64,000 nucleotides of DNA from positions 248,001-312,000 of the forward strand of contig NZ_AQRC01000002.1 in NCBI RefSeq assembly GCF_000737065.1. Reading direction: 5' to 3'. This document shows positions 1 to 6,712 of the stretch, piece by piece. The notes beneath the pieces are model-generated. The model had not been told where the DNA came from. It searched no databases and saw only the letters and a list, made by a program, of their open reading frames with translations. Origin of the DNA: Thioclava atlantica (GTDB taxonomy: Bacteria > Pseudomonadota > Alphaproteobacteria > Rhodobacterales > Rhodobacteraceae). A program made the position numbers and the translations under genes. Each line of letters starts with the position of its first letter. The first letter of the stretch is position 1.

Positions 1-139
1 GCGCGGCGACCTCCTCGGCGCGCTGATCGGCGGCGCCGCGGGGCATCATCACCTCCTGATCCCAGCTCAGCAGGCCCGCGATATTGCCCAATGCCTCGGT
101 TTCGCGCTGATGCGCGAGCAGATCCTGATACGCGGTCAT
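1..139 (-). CDS. M32 family carboxypeptidase (Taq type), N-terminal part only
   Basis: The reverse strand reads MTAYQDLLAHQRETEALGNI and continues AGLLSWDQEVMMPRG into the window edge. The stretch LLSWDQEVMMPRGAADQRAEE is typical of the N-terminus of zinc-dependent M32 carboxypeptidases (Taq/thermostable carboxypeptidase 1 family), cytoplasmic enzymes of about 490-500 residues. Only about 46 residues lie inside the window, so the catalytic HEXXH is not visible. The start codon overlaps the stop of ctaA by four bases (ATGA), so translation is probably coupled and the two genes share an operon. Family assignment rests on this short but characteristic segment. Confidence 0.75.
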   Translation of the reverse strand, partial: MTAYQDLLAHQRETEALGNIAGLLSWDQEVMMPRGAADQRAEEVAA

Positions 140-1290
140 GCGCGGCCCTCCCGAATGGAACGGATGATGGGGTAGCGCGCATGGTGGCGCGCGCGGATCA
201 CGAGAACCCAGGTCACCACCGCGCCGAACTGGTGGATCAGGCCGAGTTCCCAGTAATGGACGAGCTCGAGCGCCGTGGTGATGCCGAGGATCATCTGGAA
301 GAAGATCATCGCGGCGGCGAGCGCGAAGGCCTCGCGCGTGCGCTGATGGGCCGAACTGCGCGCGCGCCATGCCGCGTAGAGGCCGGTGAGGAAGACGAGA
401 TAGCCCAGCATCCGGTGATTGAATTGCACCAGCGCCGGGTTTTCGAAGAAGTTCCGCCACAGCGGCGTGTAATCGAAGCTCTCCGACGGCAGGAACTGTC
501 CGTTCATCGAGGGCCAGGTCGGGAAGGCGAGCCCCGCGTCGATCCCGGCGGTCAGCGCGCCGAGAAGGATCTGCACGAAAACGAGCCCGATCAGGACCGA
601 GCCGATGCGCCCGATCCTGGGCTCGGACAGGCGCCGCGCCTGCAGGAGGGCGGATTGCGGGCGCGAGAGCTGGGCTGCGAACCAGGCGATCAGACCGAGG
701 ATGATGAAGGCGAGCCCCAGATGGGTCGCGAGCCGGTAGGAGGCGACCGAGGTCATGCGCCCGACGAGGCCCGAGGACACCATCCACCAGCCGATCGCCC
801 CTTGCAGACCGCCGAGCACGCCCAGCGAGAACAGCCGCCCCGTCCAGCCCGGCGGGATCTTCTTCGTCAGCCAGAAGCCGACGAAGCCCACGAACCAGAC
901 CATGCCCACGAGACGGCCGAGCTGGCGATGGCCCCATTCCCACCAGAAGATGCCCTTGAACTCGGGCAGCGTCATGTTGGGGTTCATGTACTTGAACTGC
1001 GGGCTGGCCCTGTAATTGTCGAACTCGGCCTGCCAGTCCGGCGCGGAGAGCGGCGGGATCGCCCCCGAGATCGGCTTCCATTCGGTGATCGAGAGCCCGC
1101 TATCGGTGAGCCGCGTGGCGCCGCCCACCGCGATCATCGCCACGACCAGCGTGAAGAGCACGAAGAGCCAGAGCCGGATCGCCCGGCGTGCGCCGCGGGG
1201 TTTCGCGTCGATCATGCCGCCCTGCGGCGCCGTCCGCTCTGTGGCGCCGTCCGAGCCGACCTCTTCGAAGATGCTGCGTTTCTGGCTCAT
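136..1290 (-). CDS. ctaA: Heme A synthase (COX15/CtaA, type 2)
   Basis: Converts heme O to heme A for aa3-type cytochrome c oxidase; inner-membrane protein. The 384-residue product has a charged cytoplasmic N-terminus followed by about eight hydrophobic segments. The four conserved histidines are seen in WGHRQLGRLVG, ATHLGLAF, FNHRMLGYLVF and IHQFGAVVTW. The early motif GGATRLTDSGLSITEWKPISG is diagnostic for the alphaproteobacterial/mitochondrial COX15 branch. Length is normal for that branch. The gene is followed with a four-base overlap by an M32 carboxypeptidase. The start at 1290 is the first ATG in frame that gives the expected N-terminus. Confidence 0.96.
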   Translation of the reverse strand: MSQKRSIFEEVGSDGATERTAPQGGMIDAKPRGARRAIRLWLFVLFTLVVAMIAVGGATRLTDSGLSITEWKPISGAIPPLSAPDWQAEFDNYRASPQFKYMNPNMTLPEFKGIFWWEWGHRQLGRLVGMVWFVGFVGFWLTKKIPPGWTGRLFSLGVLGGLQGAIGWWMVSSGLVGRMTSVASYRLATHLGLAFIILGLIAWFAAQLSRPQSALLQARRLSEPRIGRIGSVLIGLVFVQILLGALTAGIDAGLAFPTWPSMNGQFLPSESFDYTPLWRNFFENPALVQFNHRMLGYLVFLTGLYAAWRARSSAHQRTREAFALAAAMIFFQMILGITTALELVHYWELGLIHQFGAVVTWVLVIRARHHARYPIIRSIREGRA

Positions 1291-1398
1291 GCGTGCGGGC
1301 CTCCGGACCTGTCATTTTGCCCGGCAAACTAGGCCGCCCCTTGCCCCGGGGCAAGAGGGCGAGCCCGGCAGGACCCGCATGTCACGCGATCGCGTGGA

Positions 1399-2079
1399 TC
1401 AGTCGAAATCCTCGCGGATGATCCGCCCCGCGTCAACGCCGAGATCCTTGAGCGTGGCCTCGATCTCGTCGACCATCTTGGCGGGCCCGCAGATATAGAA
1501 CTTTCCGCGCTCGGCCTCGACGTAGGGCGCGAGGAAATCGCGGTCGATCTTCGCGCTGCGAACGCCCGCGCCGGGATCGTCCTGATCGGTCACGGTCCAC
1601 ACCGTCTCGAGCCCTGTCATCGCCTCGAATTCGTCGCGCAGGATGATGTCGGCCTCGGTCTTGTTCGAGAAGATCAGCCGGCAACCCTCGAGCGTGCCCT
1701 CGCGGGCAAGCCGCGCGCGCAGGATCGCGATGAAGGGGGTGACGCCCGCCCCGCCCGCGATGAAGGTGCCCGCGCCCTTGTCCTCGATCGCCCCCCAGGG
1801 ATCGGAGATCTCGACCGGCTCGCCTGGCGTCAGCGTCGCGATCTGCTCGGTCACGCCCTCATGGTCGGGATAGCTCTTGATGACGAATTCGAGCGTCTCG
1901 CCATTGCCCGGATTGGTGAAGGTGAAGGGGCGCTGCTCGGTCTGCCAGCCCTCGCGGGTCAGGTTGAGATCGACCGCCTGACCGGGCGTGAACGCGAACC
2001 CGTCGGGGCGCGCGAAGGTCAGGTGGTGAGTGTCATGGGTGACCGGTTCGATCGCTTTCAGGGTCAGTCGGTTGGTCAT
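1399..2079 (-). CDS. FAD/NAD(P)-binding oxidoreductase of the ferredoxin reductase type
   Basis: About 226 residues. An FAD-binding beta-barrel comes first (residues 1-95, with QRPFTFTNPG, the RxYS-like flavin site in degenerate form). A nucleotide-binding half follows (IAGGAGVTPFIAILRA, residues about 107-123) and the C-terminal FYICGPAKMVDEIEATLKDLG. This is the ferredoxin/flavodoxin-NADP reductase and phenol hydroxylase-reductase fold. No 2Fe-2S domain is present, so it must reduce a separate partner. The frame stays open upstream, but the ATG at 2079 begins right at the barrel (MTNRLTLKAIEP), so I place the start there. It is followed on the same strand by a 46-bp gap and then unlinked ctaA. 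Exact redox partner unknown. Confidence 0.85.
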   Translation of the reverse strand: MTNRLTLKAIEPVTHDTHHLTFARPDGFAFTPGQAVDLNLTREGWQTEQRPFTFTNPGNGETLEFVIKSYPDHEGVTEQIATLTPGEPVEISDPWGAIEDKGAGTFIAGGAGVTPFIAILRARLAREGTLEGCRLIFSNKTEADIILRDEFEAMTGLETVWTVTDQDDPGAGVRSAKIDRDFLAPYVEAERGKFYICGPAKMVDEIEATLKDLGVDAGRIIREDFD

Positions 2080-2203
2080 CACAAATGCTCCTCTCGTTGT
2101 GACGCCGAACGCCCGAGCCGCGGGGCCCGTTCCGAGAAAACCAGCCGCAGCCGGCCGTCGGGGCGGTGCGGAGCGAAAGCCCGCGCAGCCCCGACGGATC
2201 CCC

Positions 2204-3142
2204 TCAGAGGCCGAGCGCGGCGCGCACCTGATCGAGCACTTCCTTGACCTTGTCGGGATTGGCGCGCGCGCCCTCGACGGCGGTCTTGAGCTGCACCCGC
2301 GTCGCTTCGGGGAGCGCGGAGGCGTCGATGATCTTCTCGACCTTGTCGGCATCGAAACCCGACACGGTGAGCGCCTTGGCCGCGCCCATCACGCTCTCAA
2401 GCGCCCCCTGCCCGGTGACACTGGCCTGCGTCTGCGCATTGGCTGCGGTGGTATCGGCGGTCTGGCTCGCGGTCTGCGCGGCATTGGTCGCGGCGGCAGC
2501 GGCATCGGCGGCGGCACTGGCGGCCTTGCTCGCGGCATCGGCGGCCGATTGCGCGGCGCTCGCGGCCCCTTTCGTGGTCTCGGTATCGGCATTGACCTGC
2601 GCCTGCGCCGCCGCATCGGCTGCGGCATTGGCGGCCTCGGTCGCCGCCTGGGCCGCCTGCGTCGCTGCATCGGCGGCCCTGGAGGCGGCATCGCTCGCGG
2701 CCTGGCTGGAGGCATCGACGGTCGCCTGCGCCGCGTCGGTGGCGGCCTGAGCGGCCGCGGATGCAGCCGTTCCCGCCTTGTCGGCCGCGGCCTTCGCGGC
2801 CTCCACCGAGGCATGGGCGGCATCGGTGGCGCTCTGGGCCGCTTCATTGCCGGTCTCGACGGCCTGCGAGACGCCCTCCTGAGCCGCCTGCTTGGCTTTT
2901 TGCGCGGCATCCGCGGCGGAGCGGCTTGTTCCGTCGACCGCATCGCTCGCCGCCTGCTTGGCTTTGTCGAGCGCCTCGGTCGCCGCCTGTCCTGCCTGTT
3001 TGAGCTTTTCGCCCGCCGCTTGCGTCGCGCTCGGCGGCGCAGCCGCTTCCGGCGCGGGCGTCTCATTGCCCGAGGTCGTGAGATAAATCGCCAACGCTGC
3101 GAGCGCGAGTACGGCGACGACCGCGGCTGAAATCCTGTTCAT
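2204..3142 (-). CDS. Alanine-rich membrane-anchored helical protein
   Basis: 312 residues. An N-terminal hydrophobic segment (MNRISAAVVAVLALAALAIYL) acts as an uncleaved anchor or signal peptide. A Pro/Ala linker follows, then about 190 residues built almost only from Ala with Lys, Asp, Glu, Gln, Thr and Ser in irregular AAQAATDAA-like units, i.e. one long amphipathic helix or coiled coil like LEA proteins or apolipoproteins. The last about 65 residues are a normal globular sequence (GFDADKVEKIIDASALPEATRVQLKTAVEGARANPDKVKEVLDQVRAAL). No cysteines or catalytic motifs were seen. The function is unknown; the shape suggests an envelope spacer or a stress protein. The start codon at 3142 precedes the signal-like segment; the frame upstream is open but non-coding in character. 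Confidence 0.75.
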   Translation of the reverse strand: MNRISAAVVAVLALAALAIYLTTSGNETPAPEAAAPPSATQAAGEKLKQAGQAATEALDKAKQAASDAVDGTSRSAADAAQKAKQAAQEGVSQAVETGNEAAQSATDAAHASVEAAKAAADKAGTAASAAAQAATDAAQATVDASSQAASDAASRAADAATQAAQAATEAANAAADAAAQAQVNADTETTKGAASAAQSAADAASKAASAAADAAAAATNAAQTASQTADTTAANAQTQASVTGQGALESVMGAAKALTVSGFDADKVEKIIDASALPEATRVQLKTAVEGARANPDKVKEVLDQVRAALGL

Positions 3143-3298
3143 AACCAATCCCCTATGCCTGTTGCCCGAGGACGGCGCCCGGCTGCGCCAGCCCACGCTG
3201 CCCGCGCCCGCGCGCGCATCCGCAGATGCCCCGCGAGCCGCGGCTGCAAGATGGGAGGAAACGCGGGAAACATCCGCCCGGTTCCCTGCGCTTTGCGG

Positions 3299-3327
3299 TT
3301 GAAAGAGCGCACCGGCCCGTCTATCTT
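3299..3327 (+). promoter_or_regulatory. Sigma70-type promoter of infC
   Basis: TTGAAA at 3299-3304 and TATCTT at 3322-3327 are separated by exactly 17 bp, about 40 bp before the infC start. The match to the housekeeping consensus is 5/6 in the -35 box and weaker (4/6) in the -10 box. Confidence 0.5.
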
Positions 3328-3367
3328 CTGCGCCTGAATTACTCTTGGCTACAGAAGGATTTCGACC

Positions 3368-3910
3368 ATAGCCCGCAGACCTCACAATGCCCCGCCGACC
3401 CGTGACACCGGACCTCGCGTGAACGGACGGATCCGCGCCCCCGAAATTCGCCTGATCGGCGCGGACGGGGAGAATGTCGGAGTCGTGACGCCCCGCGAAG
3501 CCATGTCCATGGCCGAGGAGGCCGGGCTCGATCTCGTGGAAATCTCGCCCAACGCCAATCCGCCGGTCTGCAAGATCATGGATTTCGGCAAGTTCAAATA
3601 CGAACAGCAAAAGCGCGAAGCCGAAGCCCGCAAGAAACAGAAGACGATCGAAATCAAGGAAGTGAAATTCCGTCCCGGCACGGACATTCACGACTACGAA
3701 GTGAAGATGAAGAACGTCATGCGGTTTCTCGAAGGCGGCGACAAGGTGAAGGTGACCCTGCGCTTCCGTGGCCGCGAGATGGCGCACCAGGATCTCGGTC
3801 TCGAACTGCTCAACCGCGTCAAGGCCGATGTCGGCGAGGCCGGCAAGGTCGAGAGCATGCCCAAGCTCGAAGGGCGCCAGATGGTGATGATGATCGCACC
3901 GACGAAGTAA
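3368..3910 (+). CDS. infC: Translation initiation factor IF-3 (rare ATA start)
   Basis: IF-3 binds the 30S subunit, prevents 50S joining and proofreads start-codon/initiator-tRNA pairing. Translated from ATA at 3368 the product starts (M)[20 protein letters not shown], the conserved N-terminus of rhodobacterial IF-3, giving 180 residues with both the N domain ([17 protein letters not shown]...[17 protein letters not shown]) and the C domain ([19 protein letters not shown]...[11 protein letters not shown]...). A GTG inside the gene at 3419 is the first conventional start but would remove this conserved leader. AAGGAT sits about eight bases before the ATA. A non-AUG start is known in enterobacterial infC (AUU), where IF-3 represses its own translation by rejecting that codon; the same autoregulation is inferred here. 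Monocistronic, with its own promoter and terminator. Confidence 0.93.
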   Translation: MARRPHNAPPTRDTGPRVNGRIRAPEIRLIGADGENVGVVTPREAMSMAEEAGLDLVEISPNANPPVCKIMDFGKFKYEQQKREAEARKKQKTIEIKEVKFRPGTDIHDYEVKMKNVMRFLEGGDKVKVTLRFRGREMAHQDLGLELLNRVKADVGEAGKVESMPKLEGRQMVMMIAPTK

Positions 3911-3935
3911 GCTCTTCCGGCGATCCGACAGCTCG

Positions 3936-3964
3936 AAACCCTCCCCTCAGCGGGAGGGTTTTTT
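3936..3964 (+). terminator. Rho-independent terminator of infC
   Basis: A ten-base stem, AAACCCTCCC (3936-3945) with GGGAGGGTTT (3952-3961), has a six-base loop and runs into TTTTTT (3959-3964). It begins 26 bp after the infC stop. Confidence 0.9.
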
Positions 3965-4015
3965 CGTTGTGCTGCGCTTGCACGAAGGCGCGGGAGACCG
4001 AAGAGGCGACCGGTG

Positions 4016-4051
4016 AAAATTAAAGCGCCGCGGGAGGGAGACCCGCGGCGC
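4016..4051 (-). terminator. Intrinsic terminator on the minus strand
   Basis: A perfect 10-bp stem, GCGCCGCGGG (4025-4034) with CCCGCGGCGC (4042-4051), has a seven-base loop. On the minus strand it is followed by TTTAATTTT (4024-4016). On the plus strand no U-run follows, so it acts leftward. No protein gene feeds into it, which supports the small RNA call. Confidence 0.75.
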
Positions 4052-4135
4052 ATTTGGGATGAGACGAGGGAGAACGTCTGATCCTCTGTCCGGGCTTGTT
4101 GCGGCTGTGCCGCGTCAGGGAGATCAGAGCCCGGT
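4016..4135 (-). ncRNA. Candidate FNR-controlled small RNA with three UCUCCCU motifs
   Basis: There is no convincing reading frame between the infC terminator and the gene ending at 4338, but the minus strand has all the parts of a small RNA gene. A perfect FNR-type dyad lies at 4170-4183. A TATGAA -10-like box at 4147-4142 is at the right distance for a class II activated start near 4135. A strong intrinsic terminator ends near 4016. The predicted RNA of about 120 nt begins exactly at a stem (CCGGGC with GCCCGG, enclosing GCGGC-ACA-GCCGC). It carries UCUCCCU three times (plus-strand AGGGAGA at 4117-4123, 4067-4073 and 4035-4041), one of them in the terminator loop. Repeated CU-rich loops that pair with Shine-Dalgarno sequences are a known feature of many alphaproteobacterial trans-acting sRNAs. 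No named family was recognised; expression is inferred. Confidence 0.55.
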
Positions 4136-4169
4136 GCACGTTTCATATGGGAGTATTCGCGTGCTGAGA

Positions 4170-4183
4170 TTGACTTAGGTCAA
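4170..4183. promoter_or_regulatory. FNR/FnrL-type box
   Basis: TTGACTTAGGTCAA is a perfect TTGAC-N4-GTCAA dyad, the form bound by FNR/FnrL/FixK-type regulators in Rhodobacterales. Read leftward, its centre is 41-42 bp from the inferred start of the small RNA. No plus-strand gene begins within 2.5 kb to the right, so leftward control is the likelier use. Confidence 0.6.
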
Positions 4184-4337
4184 AAGCGGGTCGGGTTAAA
4201 CTGCGACATGTTGAACACCCGGTCACGTTTCAGCCAGAAGCCGGTGAGATTTGCGTGATTTTCAAGGGGTTTCGCGCATCTCCAGGGGGCCGCCCGCCGC
4301 AGATGCGGCATCGCGCCGCAGTGCGGCACTCGGCGGA

Positions 4338-6560
4338 TCAGAGCCCGCGCAGGGCCTGGCGGATCGCCCGGTTGTCATTGCGCCGCAGAACCGACTCGCC
4401 CATCCGCCGCGCGAGGCTCTCATGCCCCCGCGCCAGAGCCCGCTGAAACAACTCGCGCTGGTAGCGCGGGAAATCGCGCCGGGCCCGAAGGTGGCGGTGA
4501 AACTCGGCCTCGCTCAGCCCTCCGTCGAGCGCGGTCAGAAGGATCGGGCTGAGGATCCCCATCTGGTGCAGCGACGACCCCAGCCGATGCCCCAGAAGCG
4601 GCGTGCGCAGTTTCATCACATTGGGCGCCGTGAAGCGGTTCACATGGCCCGCGTCGAGCGGTTCATAGGGATCGTAGAGGATCGTCACCCGTCGCGCCGC
4701 GCGGCTCGCCTCGGCCGCATCGCCGTACCTGCCGGAGAAATCGCGGTCCCAGGCGACCTTGTAGCGCGTCTCCCAGGGCACGACGGACTTGTCGAGCGTC
4801 GATTGCGGCGAGATCGCCACCACCTCCGCCCCCGGACAGGCGGCCGAGAAGGCGCAGGCCGCATAGCCGCCCATCGACGCGCCGTAGAACACGACACGGC
4901 CGAACTGCGCGAAGAAGCCCTCGGATGCGAGCCGGTCGAATTCCTGCGCCACCCAGTCGTCGCGATACCAGGTCCAGCCGCCTGCCATCGCGCCCAGCAT
5001 CGACCAGCCCTGTTTCTCGATGAACTCAAAGCCCCAGGGCCGGCGCGTGTCGCGCTTGTTCATCGCGATATCGAGATTGTCGAAGGTCACGACGAGCGTG
5101 TCCTTGGCGCGTGGGATATAGAGGAAGCTGTGGCTGCCATTGTCGCGGTAGAACCCCTCCGGCCCGGCCAGCCGCGTCGCGAGTTCCGCCCAGCCCGGAT
5201 CGCTGACCGTCTCCGCGGGCGGGTCGGGCACGAAGACGATCCGGGTGCGCTTGCCCCCTGCCCCGTCGCCGATCTCCGCGATCACCTCATTGGAGCCGAA
5301 ATCGCGCAGGAAGGGGAAACTGCCCGAGCCCTTGCGGATATCCATCACCATCCGGCTGTCGGCGTGAAGCGCGCGCTCGAGGATCGGTCCGAGATGCTTG
5401 ACCTTGTTCACATCCCCGAAGCCCGCGAGGTTGAGCACCAGATCGACGGGCCGCAGATCCTTTTCCGCGCCGACATGGCGGATCCGGGCCGGATCGACGC
5501 CGTTTTCGGCGAGAAACGCGCGATAGCCCGCCACCCAGTCCGATTCCGCTTCGGGCCAGGCCCCGTCCGCGCGCAGGTCGATCAAGGTGATGTCGCAGTC
5601 CCAGCGGTGATGCGCGGCCAGCACCAGCGCGGGCGCGGTGCCGCCCAGATCGGCGATCGAGGAAAGCTCGGCGATGCCGGCCGCCGCGAGCTGTGAAAGA
5701 TTGGCCTCCCTGTCCTCGAAAACCAGCTTCGCGCGGCCCTTGATCGGCGCGAATTCGGGGCGGATATCGTGTTTCTTCAAGAGCGTGTCGAGAAAGCTTC
5801 CCTCGCGCGGGATGCCGTTGAACCGCAGCCCCAGCTCGCGCTTGTTCGAGGCCCAGAGATGCAGCGCGGTGGTGTTCCCGGTCAGCCGCGCCTCGACTTT
5901 GGACGCGCGCCGGATCATCCGCGTGCGTTCGGGGAACGGGATCGGGTAGAAGGCGTCGAGCGGCTGAACCTTGTCCTGAAGTCCGTGTTTCGCGACGAAA
6001 TGGGTCAGCATCATCGGCCCCCAGACGCCCCAGGGGTGCTGACTGACATGGACCGGGTGACCGGCCTTCGCGGCGGCCGCGTACTCCTCGCGCAGCTTCG
6101 GCTTCACGAAGGGCGGGATCGCGTAGCGGTCGGACATGAACTCCAGGATGTCATGCACGATCGCGCTGTCGGCCGGCAGGCCCAGAACCGCGTTGTTCAC
6201 CCGGTCGCTGTCGGGCAGCTCGTAGCCCAAGACGTAGTCGCTGTCATAGTCCATCGGGCGCCAGCAATAGACATCCGTATCGACCCAGATCAGCCCGGGA
6301 TTGCGCGCGATCATGTGGATGCGGAAATAGTCGGCGAAGAGGGCGAAGCTGTCCTTCTTCTCGTATTTGATGAAGTCGTCGGTATCGAGCACCTCGCGCC
6401 CGTCGCGCCGGATCACGCCCTCGGGGACATTGGGGATCTCCTCGTAGGAATAGAGCGTGATGCGCTGCCCGGCATCGACGAAGCTCTTCAGGCAGAGCTG
6501 TTCCATCCAGCTCAGCGCTCCGCCGATCCAGAGCGTGCCGACCTCGCGCACCCGTGCCAT
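4338..6560 (-). CDS. Three-part glycan protein: GT32-like transferase, Rossmann domain, serine hydrolase-like domain
   Basis: 740 residues. Residues 1 to about 225 resemble GT32 (DXD) sugar transferases: GTLWIGGALSWMEQLCLKSF, ITLYSYE and the DXD in LIWVDTDVYCW near residue 92. Residues about 280-470 form a Rossmann-like unit (DLGGTAPALVLAAHH, ITLIDLRADG, VDLVLNLAGFGDVNK), possibly a methyltransferase relative with no clear catalytic motif. Residues about 480-690 look like an alpha/beta hydrolase: LVVTFDNLD, GASMGGYAACAF (GxSxG near residue 558), LYDPYEPLD and a late GHRLGSSLHQMG that may supply the histidine. It is divergent from a two-gene glycosyltransferase unit and shares its last domain with the protein at 10579. 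It probably modifies or builds a surface polysaccharide; substrate unknown. Confidence 0.7.
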   Translation of the reverse strand: MARVREVGTLWIGGALSWMEQLCLKSFVDAGQRITLYSYEEIPNVPEGVIRRDGREVLDTDDFIKYEKKDSFALFADYFRIHMIARNPGLIWVDTDVYCWRPMDYDSDYVLGYELPDSDRVNNAVLGLPADSAIVHDILEFMSDRYAIPPFVKPKLREEYAAAAKAGHPVHVSQHPWGVWGPMMLTHFVAKHGLQDKVQPLDAFYPIPFPERTRMIRRASKVEARLTGNTTALHLWASNKRELGLRFNGIPREGSFLDTLLKKHDIRPEFAPIKGRAKLVFEDREANLSQLAAAGIAELSSIADLGGTAPALVLAAHHRWDCDITLIDLRADGAWPEAESDWVAGYRAFLAENGVDPARIRHVGAEKDLRPVDLVLNLAGFGDVNKVKHLGPILERALHADSRMVMDIRKGSGSFPFLRDFGSNEVIAEIGDGAGGKRTRIVFVPDPPAETVSDPGWAELATRLAGPEGFYRDNGSHSFLYIPRAKDTLVVTFDNLDIAMNKRDTRRPWGFEFIEKQGWSMLGAMAGGWTWYRDDWVAQEFDRLASEGFFAQFGRVVFYGASMGGYAACAFSAACPGAEVVAISPQSTLDKSVVPWETRYKVAWDRDFSGRYGDAAEASRAARRVTILYDPYEPLDAGHVNRFTAPNVMKLRTPLLGHRLGSSLHQMGILSPILLTALDGGLSEAEFHRHLRARRDFPRYQRELFQRALARGHESLARRMGESVLRRNDNRAIRQALRGL

Positions 6561-6712
6561 TCCCCGCCCCTTGCCGCTTTTCCTTGCTTTTGCCGCATCG
6601 TGCCCGAGAAAAGGCCGGTTTCCAATGGAAATCAGGCGCTTCGGCGCGGCGATCCTTCACCGGGCGGAAACGGCGTGCTAGCAGGGACGCAAGGGACAGC
6701 GATGAGGAAACA

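Noticed and set aside
2389-3066. Proline/arginine-rich frame or tandem repeats in the alanine-rich gene
   Set aside because: Alternate-frame artefact of GC-rich Ala codons; units are irregular, not a tandem or CRISPR array.
3694-4146. Minus-strand frame running through the infC 3' end and the candidate sRNA
   Set aside because: It would translate through the sRNA terminator hairpin and antisense to infC; no ribosome site or domain.
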